A DNA stretch of 19,909 bases from an uncultured Rickettsiaceae bacterium. GTDB lineage: Bacteria; Pseudomonadota; Alphaproteobacteria; Rickettsiales; Rickettsiaceae. The stretch lies in the NCBI GenBank assembly GCA_905479885.1, contig CAJQOE010000021.1, forward strand, positions 1 to 19,909, read 5' to 3'. Position numbers and translations under genes: made by a program. Shown one piece after another: positions 1-7,235 of this stretch (positions within the stretch are counted from its first letter, which is position 1; the number at the start of each line of letters is the position of its first letter). The notes beneath the pieces were generated by a model, which made no database searches, was not told the DNA's origin, and was given only the letters and a program-made list of their open reading frames with translations.

Positions 1-141
1 GAATTTAACTGTATTGTTAGAATTTATTCATTGATCTTATAGCAGAGCTAATTTTTTCCAGTTTTATATAAAAAATAATGTCTGGTAGCCGTTAATTTTT
101 TAAAGTTTTTTCAAAAAGCGTCCTTTTCGTTCAGACACTAC

Positions 142-345
142 CTAGGCTTTTTCTTCTTTACTAACATATTGAGCATCTTTTTGGATTGATGAACAAAATT
201 GTTGAGCAAGAGAAGTAGCTTCGTGTAGATCATTGTCTGAATAATCAATAACAACACTTGCTGGAGTAAAACTTAACATTTTTGGATGATGTGTACTACA
301 AGATGATAATAAAATTACCGCACTAAAAAAATATAAATACTTCAT
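142..345 (-). CDS. small predicted lipoprotein, function unknown
   Basis: The 67-residue product starts with a lysine and a hydrophobic run, then the lipobox L-S-S-C at residues 13-16. It should therefore be exported, cleaved before Cys16 and lipid-anchored in the envelope. The mature part is about 50 residues with one further cysteine (in AQQFC) and a charged C-terminus ending KEEKA. The pattern of a hydrophobic stretch, then a helix with AQQFC, resembles small lipoproteins common in proteobacteria, but I cannot name a family. No clear Shine-Dalgarno sequence lies before the ATG. It stands alone, more than 300 bases downstream of kdpC in the same direction, and no convincing terminator follows it. 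The lipobox makes lipoprotein the safest reading; function is unknown. Confidence 0.6.
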   Translation of the reverse strand: MKYLYFFSAVILLSSCSTHHPKMLSFTPASVVIDYSDNDLHEATSLAQQFCSSIQKDAQYVSKEEKA

Positions 346-648
346 ATTAATGATACCAAAATAATTTGAAACTAATAAAATACAAAAACGACATTATATT
401 AACAGTAAACAACTCAATGTGAATTGCAAAATTAAAAAAATAAACCGTACAAATTAATATTGAACTACCCCGCCCTATACAAATATTCTTCGCTTATTCT
501 GTAATCTAACTCTTAGCTTTTCACTCACGGCTTGTATTATCTGCACTACTTAAAGCCTCTCTATAACAGTAGACATATTTTCGCCCCTTTTTAGTTTTAT
601 TATATTCATCCTCCAAAAAACTTGGGCAAGATCAAATTATCAAATTGA
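346..648. other. gene-free stretch between kdpC and the lipoprotein gene
   Basis: No supported gene, RNA or terminator is visible in these 303 bases. On the minus strand a perfect GGAGG (614-610) touches an ATG at 609, but with zero spacing and only 19 codons. A second ATG at 576 runs 8 codons before a stop. The stretch may be a decayed gene, since a kdp sensor or regulator gene often follows kdpC, but I recognise no remnant of one. Confidence 0.4.
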
Positions 649-1209
649 TTACTGAACTGCGATTGCAGTGAGGGTGGTGTTAGCAATATATCCATCAAGA
701 ATAGCATTTAATATTGTAGTATTTACTATTTTAACTTCGAAGAATGGAAGTGATTTTGGCAATGTTTGGTCTTTTATTATCTGTGTTAAACTCTTTATAT
801 CCATATTTCTTGCACTGGCAATTTTAGGTGCTTGCAACAAGGCATCACGCATTGTGATGTAAGGATCTAAAAGGCTAGCTGAAGGAGTTATAGAGCTAAC
901 ATCATATGGATGGTTAGCAGCTTCAAAACGCTGCATTAGAGTAAGTTTAAAAGTTTCATTATATAGGGCAACATCGCAGTTACTGTCAATTTCATATGTA
1001 GGCCGAGCAATAAAATAAATATCAGAATTAGTTGCTTGTGCAAGCAATTTTGAACCCCGTATTTGCTGATTCTGATCAATTATTAAGCTACCAGATGCAT
1101 GTTCTGCCCAAAAGGCTTTACCCCCTATATATACTATTAAACAATATAGACTTATTATGATTAAACATGCTATGTATAAAACCAGACTATAAAACAAATC
1201 TTTAATCAT
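649..1209 (-). CDS. kdpC: KdpC, small subunit of the Kdp potassium-transporting ATPase
   Basis: KdpC is the single-span subunit that joins KdpA and KdpB and raises ATP affinity in the KdpFABC potassium pump. The 186-residue product has one N-terminal membrane segment (about residues 7-29), then a periplasmic domain with family landmarks: GSLI (40-43), an RGS following it (51-53), YF--RP (65-70), SASLLDP (110-116), and a C-terminal segment resembling the family's VN-L--A end. The usual GGSNL-P stretch is poorly kept. The start was set at the ATG that overlaps the kdpB stop (ATGA, 1209-1206), which implies translational coupling; an in-frame ATG at 1254 would overlap kdpB by 49 bases. kdpA is not in the window, so the normal partner for this subunit is missing locally. 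Confidence 0.8.
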   Translation of the reverse strand: MIKDLFYSLVLYIACLIIISLYCLIVYIGGKAFWAEHASGSLIIDQNQQIRGSKLLAQATNSDIYFIARPTYEIDSNCDVALYNETFKLTLMQRFEAANHPYDVSSITPSASLLDPYITMRDALLQAPKIASARNMDIKSLTQIIKDQTLPKSLPFFEVKIVNTTILNAILDGYIANTTLTAIAVQ

Positions 1210-3233
1210 AATAAGCCTATTTGATAAATTATGGTCTCTAGCAATTTTATGCATATAAATGGCGAAATAACTCCGCCAGCTCCATAGAGCATAATACTAG
1301 TCCAGAGACTATATTTGCTTTTTGTTCGGTTGTAATCCTTGAATATTATTGGTGTTAAAATAAGAATTATTAGCGCATTAAACATTACAGAGGCAAGGAC
1401 AATGCTTTCTAATGAATGGAAATTCATAAAATTTAGTATAGCTAGAGGTGGAAATGCAGTAGTGAATAATGCTGGTACTATCAAAAAATATTTTGTTAAA
1501 TCAGATGCTAGGGAAAAAACAGTAAGCGCACCACGCCTAGCTGCCATATGTTTACATACATGCTTAAGGTCTAATAAAGCAGATAAATCATGACTTTTAG
1601 AGATAATATTACCAGACATTATAGAATGTATATCGTTGTTGCTTTCGAAGGTAAAACCAATATCAGCTTGTGCTAAGGCTAGTGCATCATTGGTACCATC
1701 GCCACACATAGCCACCACATAACCTTTTTGCTGCAAATCCTTTATAAGCTCTAGTTTTTTTTCTGGAGTAGCTTCAGCATAAGATGTCTTTATACCAAGC
1801 TTTTCTGCCATGTATGATGCTGTCAGAGTGTTATCACCGGTGAGCATGATAATTTCTACACCCTCTGCATGCAGCCTGTTGATTTGCTTCATAATGCCTT
1901 TACGGAAGCGATCTCTTAAATGTAATATGCCAATAATTTTTTTATTTACCGTCATTAATATCGGAGTGCCGTGAACCTCAGATATAGTTTTGATAATTGC
2001 TAATATATTAGCTGGTAGTTTATCTACAGATTTACCTATATATTTTGCAATGGCTTGAACACTGCCTTTTCGTATTTCTAAGCCATCATAATCACATCCA
2101 CTAATCGGTTTTGAAGAAGAGAAAGGAAGGTTTTTATACAAGGTTTGCTTGATATAATTTGCTTTTATTTTGCAATGCCTTTCTGCAAAAGATTTTATAC
2201 TATGCCCCTCATAGGTAGAATCTTCTGTAGAAGACAAGAATAGATATTGCATACATTTTTCTTCAGTTAAGTCGCTAACTGATTCAAAAGCAGTCATTTG
2301 ACGTTTTCCGACTGTCAGTGTGCCAGTTTTATCTAGTAAAATTACATTTACGTCCACTACATTATCAAGCGCAATATGGTCGTGTACTATAATGTCTAAT
2401 CGGTGTAATTTTGCTTTACCAAATATAATAATTGCATGCTGTAGCCCAGAAATAGTGGTAGGTAATAGAATTACAATAAGGTCAAGAAGATATATAAGTG
2501 GTATATCAAAACCTGAATATCTAGCAATTACCCAGACAGTGAATATTACCGAGAGAAATAAAATAGATAGTCCAAGTATAAGACGTTGTAATGCTAATTC
2601 TGATGGCAAAGATTGACGATTGATTTTTTTTAAAACATCTTTTGATCGTGCTAAGAAAGAAAACTTTCTAGAAAAAGTAACTTTCATTATTATGGAATCA
2701 CTGCCTTCTATAATCGTCCCGACAGTAAGGATATTATCTTTGTTGGAGTTTTTAAGAGTATTGCCTAGCCCCCCTGTAATAGTTGTTTCGTTAACGTAAC
2801 ATGCCCCTCTTACGATTATTCCATCAAGCGGCACGATATCTCCACCATTTAATAGTATGAAGTTTCCAGATTTAACTTGCGCAAGCTCCACTTCTTTGAA
2901 GTCATCAGGCGCTGATAGTTTGTTAATACGTTTTACTTTTAAACAAATGGTTTTGGCTACATCTTTAGGCTCAGTATATCTAAGTTTTGATTCAGCATAA
3001 CTATCAGCTAGGGTGGAGAAGAAGAGCGTCATCCAGATCCAGAAAACCATTTGAGTATATAGTGCTATATGCCCTGTAGAAAAGGTTATTTCTTGTATGA
3101 GCAAAATAGTAGCAATACATGCCGTAATGAATACAATAGCTAGCATTGGGTTGCCCAACCATGTACGCGGGCTCATTTTCTTTAAAGCCTTAAAAATAAT
3201 AGTTAGAGCTGATATTTTTTGTGAAGCGCTCAT
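1206..3233 (-). CDS. kdpB: KdpB-like P-type ATPase with a degenerate TGES motif
   Basis: KdpB is the P-type ATPase subunit that drives K+ uptake through KdpA. The 675-residue product is of normal length. Present are NPM near residue 28, a TM4-like LPTT (257-260), the phosphorylation motif DKTGTLT (D301), KGS (389-391) of the nucleotide pocket, LTGD (464-467), GDGTND (511-516) and the KdpB-specific D578/K581 pair in a late membrane helix. Oddities: the A-domain TGES loop reads T-G-G-L (153-156), so the glutamate needed for dephosphorylation is gone; GDGTNDAP has Leu for Pro; and Cys precedes GDG in place of Thr. The gene starts 3 bases after the lysC stop and overlaps kdpC by 4. No kdpA or kdpF is present. 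The frame is intact, so it is not an obvious pseudogene, but normal pumping is doubtful. Confidence 0.85.
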   Translation of the reverse strand: MSASQKISALTIIFKALKKMSPRTWLGNPMLAIVFITACIATILLIQEITFSTGHIALYTQMVFWIWMTLFFSTLADSYAESKLRYTEPKDVAKTICLKVKRINKLSAPDDFKEVELAQVKSGNFILLNGGDIVPLDGIIVRGACYVNETTITGGLGNTLKNSNKDNILTVGTIIEGSDSIIMKVTFSRKFSFLARSKDVLKKINRQSLPSELALQRLILGLSILFLSVIFTVWVIARYSGFDIPLIYLLDLIVILLPTTISGLQHAIIIFGKAKLHRLDIIVHDHIALDNVVDVNVILLDKTGTLTVGKRQMTAFESVSDLTEEKCMQYLFLSSTEDSTYEGHSIKSFAERHCKIKANYIKQTLYKNLPFSSSKPISGCDYDGLEIRKGSVQAIAKYIGKSVDKLPANILAIIKTISEVHGTPILMTVNKKIIGILHLRDRFRKGIMKQINRLHAEGVEIIMLTGDNTLTASYMAEKLGIKTSYAEATPEKKLELIKDLQQKGYVVAMCGDGTNDALALAQADIGFTFESNNDIHSIMSGNIISKSHDLSALLDLKHVCKHMAARRGALTVFSLASDLTKYFLIVPALFTTAFPPLAILNFMNFHSLESIVLASVMFNALIILILTPIIFKDYNRTKSKYSLWTSIMLYGAGGVISPFICIKLLETIIYQIGLL

Positions 3234-3236
3234 AGA

Positions 3237-4436
3237 TTATTGTTTTATTATATGGTCATGTAATAGTTTAATTGCTTTTTCGTTTTCTTGCTCATTGATG
3301 AGTAATGATATTTTTATATCTGATAGATCCGAAGCCAGAATTTCTATATTATTATCCGCTAAAATAGCGATGATTTGCCTAATTAATCTACTATCATTCT
3401 TTATACCATAACCGACAACAGTTACGGTAGAAATGTTTGCACTGAGATCGTATTTTACCAATAATGAATTGTTTTTTAAGCTCTCGAGTAAAGTTTGGCA
3501 TTTATTCTTGTCAGACAAGCTGGTGATAATGCATGAATTAGTTTTGCTCAAATTGTGTAATTGTTCAATAATTACTGATTCCTGAGTAAAGTTAGCGAGT
3601 ATCTGATTGAAGTTACCAAGCTTATGCTCCATATCTACTTTTAGTAGGTTTTTATTTGAGGTAATTGCTGTGACTAGGCTATTTTCCATATTAAATTCTT
3701 TTGTTTCAATAATTGTACCAGAATTGCTGGTAAATGAAGATAGTATCCGCATTGGAAAATTATAACGCTTAGCGGCAAGCGCTGCCCTTGGATGCAAAAT
3801 TTTAGCTCCAGAGGTGCATAATGCGTATAATTCATCAATATTTATTTTATCAATTTTTTGGGCATCGTTAACAATCCTTGGGTCAGCACTATATATACCG
3901 TCAACATCTGTATAAATATCGCATCTAGCGGCTTTTAATGAGGCAGCTATTAGTGCAGCACTGGTATCTGAACCACCTTTACCAAGCGTACTTATATCCC
4001 CATTATCAGTAACCCCCTGGAATCCAGTAATAACTGGAATAATACCATTCTCTAGCAGTTTAATTAAGGTGCTTGAATCAATATCAGTGACTTGCGAGTT
4101 GCCATGAAGCTTACACGTCTTGAAAGGAATCTGCCAACCCTGCAAGGATTTTGCCTGCAGTCCCATAGTTTGTAATTGCAGAGTGAGCAAAGCAGCAGTA
4201 ACTACTTCACCGCTAGCAAGTACAGCATCGTATTCTCGCATGTGTACTGGCTTATCTAACCTAGAAAGCTGGTTACATTTGGTGATGAGTGAATTGGTTA
4301 CCCCGGCCATAGCTGAAACTACAGCTACAACATGATTATTGGCATCTATTTCGGCTTTAATAAGGTTGGCAACATTCTTGATACAATCTAAATCTGCAAC
4401 AGAAGTCCCGCCAAATTTTTGGACGATTATTTCCAT
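3237..4436 (-). CDS. lysC: aspartate kinase (LysC)
   Basis: This enzyme phosphorylates L-aspartate with ATP, the first step towards lysine, threonine, methionine and the diaminopimelate of peptidoglycan. The 399-residue product has KFGGTS at residues 7-12, the LGKGGSDTSA loop (151-160), the D-YTDVDGIYSADPR segment (about 173-187), and about 150 C-terminal residues fitting the paired ACT domains that give feedback control. Length is normal for monofunctional LysC. In a Rickettsiales-like host the likely use is diaminopimelate synthesis. It is first in a tight operon with kdpB and kdpC, an unusual pairing. A TTCAAA/TATCAT promoter lies just upstream, leaving a leader of roughly 17 bases with no room for a lysine riboswitch. 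Confidence 0.95.
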   Translation of the reverse strand: MEIIVQKFGGTSVADLDCIKNVANLIKAEIDANNHVVAVVSAMAGVTNSLITKCNQLSRLDKPVHMREYDAVLASGEVVTAALLTLQLQTMGLQAKSLQGWQIPFKTCKLHGNSQVTDIDSSTLIKLLENGIIPVITGFQGVTDNGDISTLGKGGSDTSAALIAASLKAARCDIYTDVDGIYSADPRIVNDAQKIDKINIDELYALCTSGAKILHPRAALAAKRYNFPMRILSSFTSNSGTIIETKEFNMENSLVTAITSNKNLLKVDMEHKLGNFNQILANFTQESVIIEQLHNLSKTNSCIITSLSDKNKCQTLLESLKNNSLLVKYDLSANISTVTVVGYGIKNDSRLIRQIIAILADNNIEILASDLSDIKISLLINEQENEKAIKLLHDHIIKQ

Positions 4437-4459
4437 AGTGTGAATAAAGTTTTGCCATC

Positions 4460-4488
4460 ATGATAGCAGTTTGTAAAAGCTTTTTGAA
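4460..4488 (-). promoter_or_regulatory. candidate lysC-kdpBC promoter
   Basis: Read on the minus strand, TTCAAA (4488-4483) and TATCAT (4465-4460) are separated by 17 bases. The -10 box matches consensus at 5 of 6 positions and the -35 at 4 of 6. Its end is 24 bases before the lysC ATG. It overlaps the candidate ubiG promoter on the other strand. AT-rich background makes chance matches common. Confidence 0.4.
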
Positions 4489-4498
4489 GCGTTATAAT
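4471..4498 (+). promoter_or_regulatory. candidate ubiG promoter
   Basis: TTGTAA (4471-4476) and a perfect TATAAT (4493-4498) lie 16 bases apart, about 80 bases before the chosen ubiG start. It shares most of its length with the candidate lysC promoter on the opposite strand. Confidence 0.45.
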
Positions 4499-4577
4499 TA
4501 TTTCTTTGTACAAAAGCTAGTTTTTGCATAAAATGGAGTTGCTTATATTTTATGTTATAAAAGAAAACGCCTTAAAT

Positions 4578-5306
4578 ATGTCTGATAACACCATTAAAGA
4601 TAATTCTTCTATAGACCAAGGAGAGTTAAATAAGTTCAATAAAACTCACCAAGAATGGTGGGATTTAGAAGGTGAGTTTAAGCCATTACATGCAATAAAC
4701 CCACTGCGCATAGAATATATTAATTTGCTTATCAATAAGCATTTTTCTAATACTCAAAACTTAAACATGATTGATATTGGCTGCGGAGGAGGCTTGGTTT
4801 GTGTACCTATGCACGAGCATGGTTTAAAAGTTACCGGCCTAGATGCAAATGAACATAATATCAAAGCAGCAAATTCATATGCTAAAAGCAATGCACTAGA
4901 TATTGAATATATACATAGCACAGTAGAATGCTATATCAAATTAGGTAAAACATATGATATAGTATTGTGCCTTGAGGTTATCGAGCATGTAGCAAACCCA
5001 GAAGAATTTGTGCAGAATATTAGTAAATTGGTTGCCCCCGGGGGTATATTGATCTTTTCTACAATTAATCGTACCAAGAAAGCTTATCTGCTTGCTGTTT
5101 TTATGGCCGAATATGTATTGCGCTGGGTACCTAAAAAAACTCATGACTATTCTAAGTTTATTAAACCATCGGAATTTGTATATATGTTAAAAGATAGCAA
5201 GCTTAATTTGCAAGAGTTAAAGGGTATGTCTTTATCGCCTATTACACAAAATTGGTATTTATCAGATGACATAGATGTAAACTATTTTGCTGTGTTTTCT
5301 TATTAA
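4578..5306 (+). CDS. ubiG: UbiG, ubiquinone-biosynthesis O-methyltransferase
   Basis: UbiG performs two S-adenosylmethionine-dependent O-methylations on the ring during ubiquinone synthesis at the membrane. From the chosen ATG the protein is 242 residues, with the UbiG-type N-terminal motif (F---H-WWD-EGEFKPLH--NP-R, about 20-44), SAM-binding motif I DIGCGGG (66-72), an acidic end of the second strand GLDA (87-90), EVIEHV (133-138) and APGG followed by TINR. The 18 codons upstream, beginning with a TTG at 4524, were rejected because they are hydrophobic, have no counterpart before the family's N-terminus and lack a ribosome site. The gene is followed after 44 bases by a carbonic anhydrase gene in the same direction. 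The product supplies quinone used by the succinate dehydrogenase encoded nearby. Confidence 0.9.
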   Translation: MSDNTIKDNSSIDQGELNKFNKTHQEWWDLEGEFKPLHAINPLRIEYINLLINKHFSNTQNLNMIDIGCGGGLVCVPMHEHGLKVTGLDANEHNIKAANSYAKSNALDIEYIHSTVECYIKLGKTYDIVLCLEVIEHVANPEEFVQNISKLVAPGGILIFSTINRTKKAYLLAVFMAEYVLRWVPKKTHDYSKFIKPSEFVYMLKDSKLNLQELKGMSLSPITQNWYLSDDIDVNYFAVFSY

Positions 5307-5350
5307 CATGCTATAGTGCTGGTTTCTCTTTGATATAAATAAAGTTAGAC

Positions 5351-5983
5351 ATGATTTTACCAGATAATCCCAAGTTAGTTTCTTTTTTAAACAAACTATT
5401 TGATACTAATGCCGAATTTGCTAATATCCATGATGGTAAATTTTTTGCCCAATTTCAAGATAAACAGAACCCTAAACTTACCATTTTAAAATGCTCTGAT
5501 TCTAGAGTTCAAATGGAATCTTTTGATAAAACTCCGCAAAATGATGTATTTGCTATCCGTAATATTGGCAATCAAGTTGTCACTAGTGAAGGTTCTATAG
5601 ATTTTGGAATACAGATACTCAAAACCCCCTTCTTACTTATTATAGGGCACTCTGGATGCGGAGCTGTTGAAGCCGTACTATCCGGCGAGAAAACAAATAT
5701 ACCTGCAATTGATCATGAACTTAGTTTCTTGAACTTAAAATCCATTTGCATGAAAGAGGCTATTGTTGAAAATATAAACAATCAAGTTGGGCGTGCTATG
5801 GTTAAATACCAATCAAAAGTGCAAACTTCTGAATTGTCTATTATTGGCGCGGTGTATGACTTTAAAAACGATTTTGGCTTCGGTCAAGGGACAGTGGTAC
5901 TTACGAATATTAATGGCATCACTGATCGAGATATTATAAAAAATAAATACGCTACTGAAGTAAAGAATTTACATTGTTTATAA
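5351..5983 (+). CDS. beta-class carbonic anhydrase
   Basis: This zinc enzyme interconverts CO2 and bicarbonate, supplying bicarbonate for carboxylations and buffering pH. The 210-residue product carries the full beta-class signature: CSDSR with zinc ligand Cys48 and the Asp50/Arg52 dyad, then HSGCGAV with His100 and Cys103. The RNIGN loop (70-74) and the late GAVYDF segment are also typical. Length is normal. It lies 44 bases after ubiG on the same strand and may share its transcript. It converges with the next gene, and no clear terminator was found between them. Start-codon support is modest, since no strong ribosome-binding site precedes the ATG, but the N-terminus matches family length. 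Confidence 0.92.
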   Translation: MILPDNPKLVSFLNKLFDTNAEFANIHDGKFFAQFQDKQNPKLTILKCSDSRVQMESFDKTPQNDVFAIRNIGNQVVTSEGSIDFGIQILKTPFLLIIGHSGCGAVEAVLSGEKTNIPAIDHELSFLNLKSICMKEAIVENINNQVGRAMVKYQSKVQTSELSIIGAVYDFKNDFGFGQGTVVLTNINGITDRDIIKNKYATEVKNLHCL

Positions 5984-6088
5984 ACTCTCAATTAATTGCT
6001 GGTTTAGTTGCTTTCATCACTCCTTGCGTGACGTGGTTTTGTAAATTTTATACTAAGTCTTTCCTTAATTGACTAATTGACTTCCCTA

Positions 6089-6382
6089 CTAGTACATAGG
6101 AGGAATCCATTCTAGATTATCTAATGCTTCAAATACAAATAGCAACATTAATAATCCAAAAATTGCCAATGATATGCTGAGAATAATCTTACGAAACGTT
6201 TTAAAAATAGCTGACAGTATAATTAAAATAACGATTACACCCAAAGTGTAATAACCACCAGAAATTAAAATGGCGATAAAATCATTATGTATAAAATATT
6301 CAATTACTCTTTTGTTGCGTACCTCAGCTACAGCAACTGAATAATTAAATAACGAGAGAATAAATACAAAAAGCTTTTTCAT
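6089..6382 (-). CDS. small membrane protein with signal peptide, unknown
   Basis: The 97-residue product begins MKKLFVFILSLF and ends a signal-like stretch at AVA (about 17-19). A polar segment follows, then two strongly hydrophobic helices (about residues 36-60 and 66-86) joined by a short basic loop KTFRK, and a tail ending IPPMY. This signal-plus-two-helices layout recalls VirB2/TrbC pilins, but no specific motif supports that and I do not assign it. It lies 54 bases downstream of sdhB in the same direction with no terminator visible between, so it may be transcribed with the sdh operon. It has no clear ribosome-binding site. Hydrophobic pattern and intact frame suggest a real gene. Confidence 0.55.
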   Translation of the reverse strand: MKKLFVFILSLFNYSVAVAEVRNKRVIEYFIHNDFIAILISGGYYTLGVIVILIILSAIFKTFRKIILSISLAIFGLLMLLFVFEALDNLEWIPPMY

Positions 6383-6436
6383 AAAACAAATAAATTAATA
6401 AATTCTAAAGCAACAAACATATGCTCATCTTAGGCT

Positions 6437-7222
6437 TTATATACCTTCTCGCTCGACCATTTTCTTTTTTATCTCGGCAATTGCTTTTGCTGGATTTAAA
6501 CCCTTCGGACATGTTTTTGTACAATTCATAATTGTATGGCAGCGGTAAAGTTTAAAAGGGTCTTCAAGCGCATGCAAACGTTCACCATCAGCTTCATCCC
6601 TAGAGTCTGCAAGCCATCTATATGCTTGGAGTAAAATCGCAGGACCAAGATATTTATCCCCATTCCACCAATAGCTTGGGCAGGAAGTAGTGCAACATGC
6701 ACATAATATACATTCATACAAGCCGTTAAGCTTTTCTCTATCTTCTTCTGACTGCAACCTCTCTTCGCTTTTTGAAACTGGAGTGTCAGTCTTAAGCCAC
6801 GGCTCAATTGAAGCATATTGCGCATAAAAGTGAGTCATATCCGGAACTAAATCCTTAATTACTTCCATATGCGGCAATGGATAAATCTTAATATCACCAG
6901 ATATGTCCCCGATTGATTTAGTGCATGCCAGCGTATTGGTGCCATCTATATTCATCGCACAACTGCCACAAATTCCTTCGCGACAAGAACGACGAAACGT
7001 TAGGGTTGAATCTAATTCATTTTTGATTTTAATTAAGGCATCAAGAACCATCGGGCCGCATTTCTTTAGATCAATTTCGTATGTATCAACTCTTGGATTT
7101 TCTGGAGAATCTGGGTCATAACGATAAATTCTAAGCTTCCTTGGAGAATCTCCGGACTCTAATCCTACATGAACCTTACCTTCCATAACTCTAGAATTCG
7201 GTGGTAATCTTAGTTCGGCCAT
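6437..7222 (-). CDS. sdhB: succinate dehydrogenase iron-sulfur subunit
   Basis: SdhB carries electrons from the FAD of SdhA to the membrane quinone site through three iron-sulfur clusters. All cluster ligands are visible in the 261 residues: C80, C85, C88 and C100 for the [2Fe-2S] cluster, and two ferredoxin-like groups, C171/C174/C177 with C181, and C228/C234 with C238, for the [4Fe-4S] and [3Fe-4S] clusters. The WWN after the second group, which sits near the quinone site, is kept. Length is usual. It is the last gene of sdhCDAB, 13 bases after sdhA, with an AGAGGA ribosome site overlapping the intergenic gap. Confidence 0.97.
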   Translation of the reverse strand: MAELRLPPNSRVMEGKVHVGLESGDSPRKLRIYRYDPDSPENPRVDTYEIDLKKCGPMVLDALIKIKNELDSTLTFRRSCREGICGSCAMNIDGTNTLACTKSIGDISGDIKIYPLPHMEVIKDLVPDMTHFYAQYASIEPWLKTDTPVSKSEERLQSEEDREKLNGLYECILCACCTTSCPSYWWNGDKYLGPAILLQAYRWLADSRDEADGERLHALEDPFKLYRCHTIMNCTKTCPKGLNPAKAIAEIKKKMVEREGI

Positions 7223-7235
7223 ATCATCCTCTTCT

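Noticed and set aside
1..45. C-terminal tail of a plus-strand gene entering from the left
   Set aside because: A 13-codon open stretch before a stop is too short to support a gene.
78..139. Terminator after the lipoprotein gene (TGTCTG/CAGACA arms)
   Set aside because: Arms of about six bases enclose a loop of some 50 bases, too open for an intrinsic terminator.
550..614. Minus-strand GGAGG followed at once by ATG
   Set aside because: Zero spacing to the ATG and frames of only 19 and 8 codons; no protein similarity recognised.
1210..1254. Longer kdpC start at 1254
   Set aside because: It would overlap kdpB by 49 bases; the ATGA junction at 1209 gives the usual coupled start and a family-length N-terminus.
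4524..4577. TTG-initiated 18-codon extension of ubiG
   Set aside because: Hydrophobic, without a ribosome site, and beyond the family's normal N-terminus.
6089..6382. VirB2/TrbC-type conjugation pilin
   Set aside because: Only the general hydrophobic layout agrees; no motif and no other type IV secretion genes are nearby.
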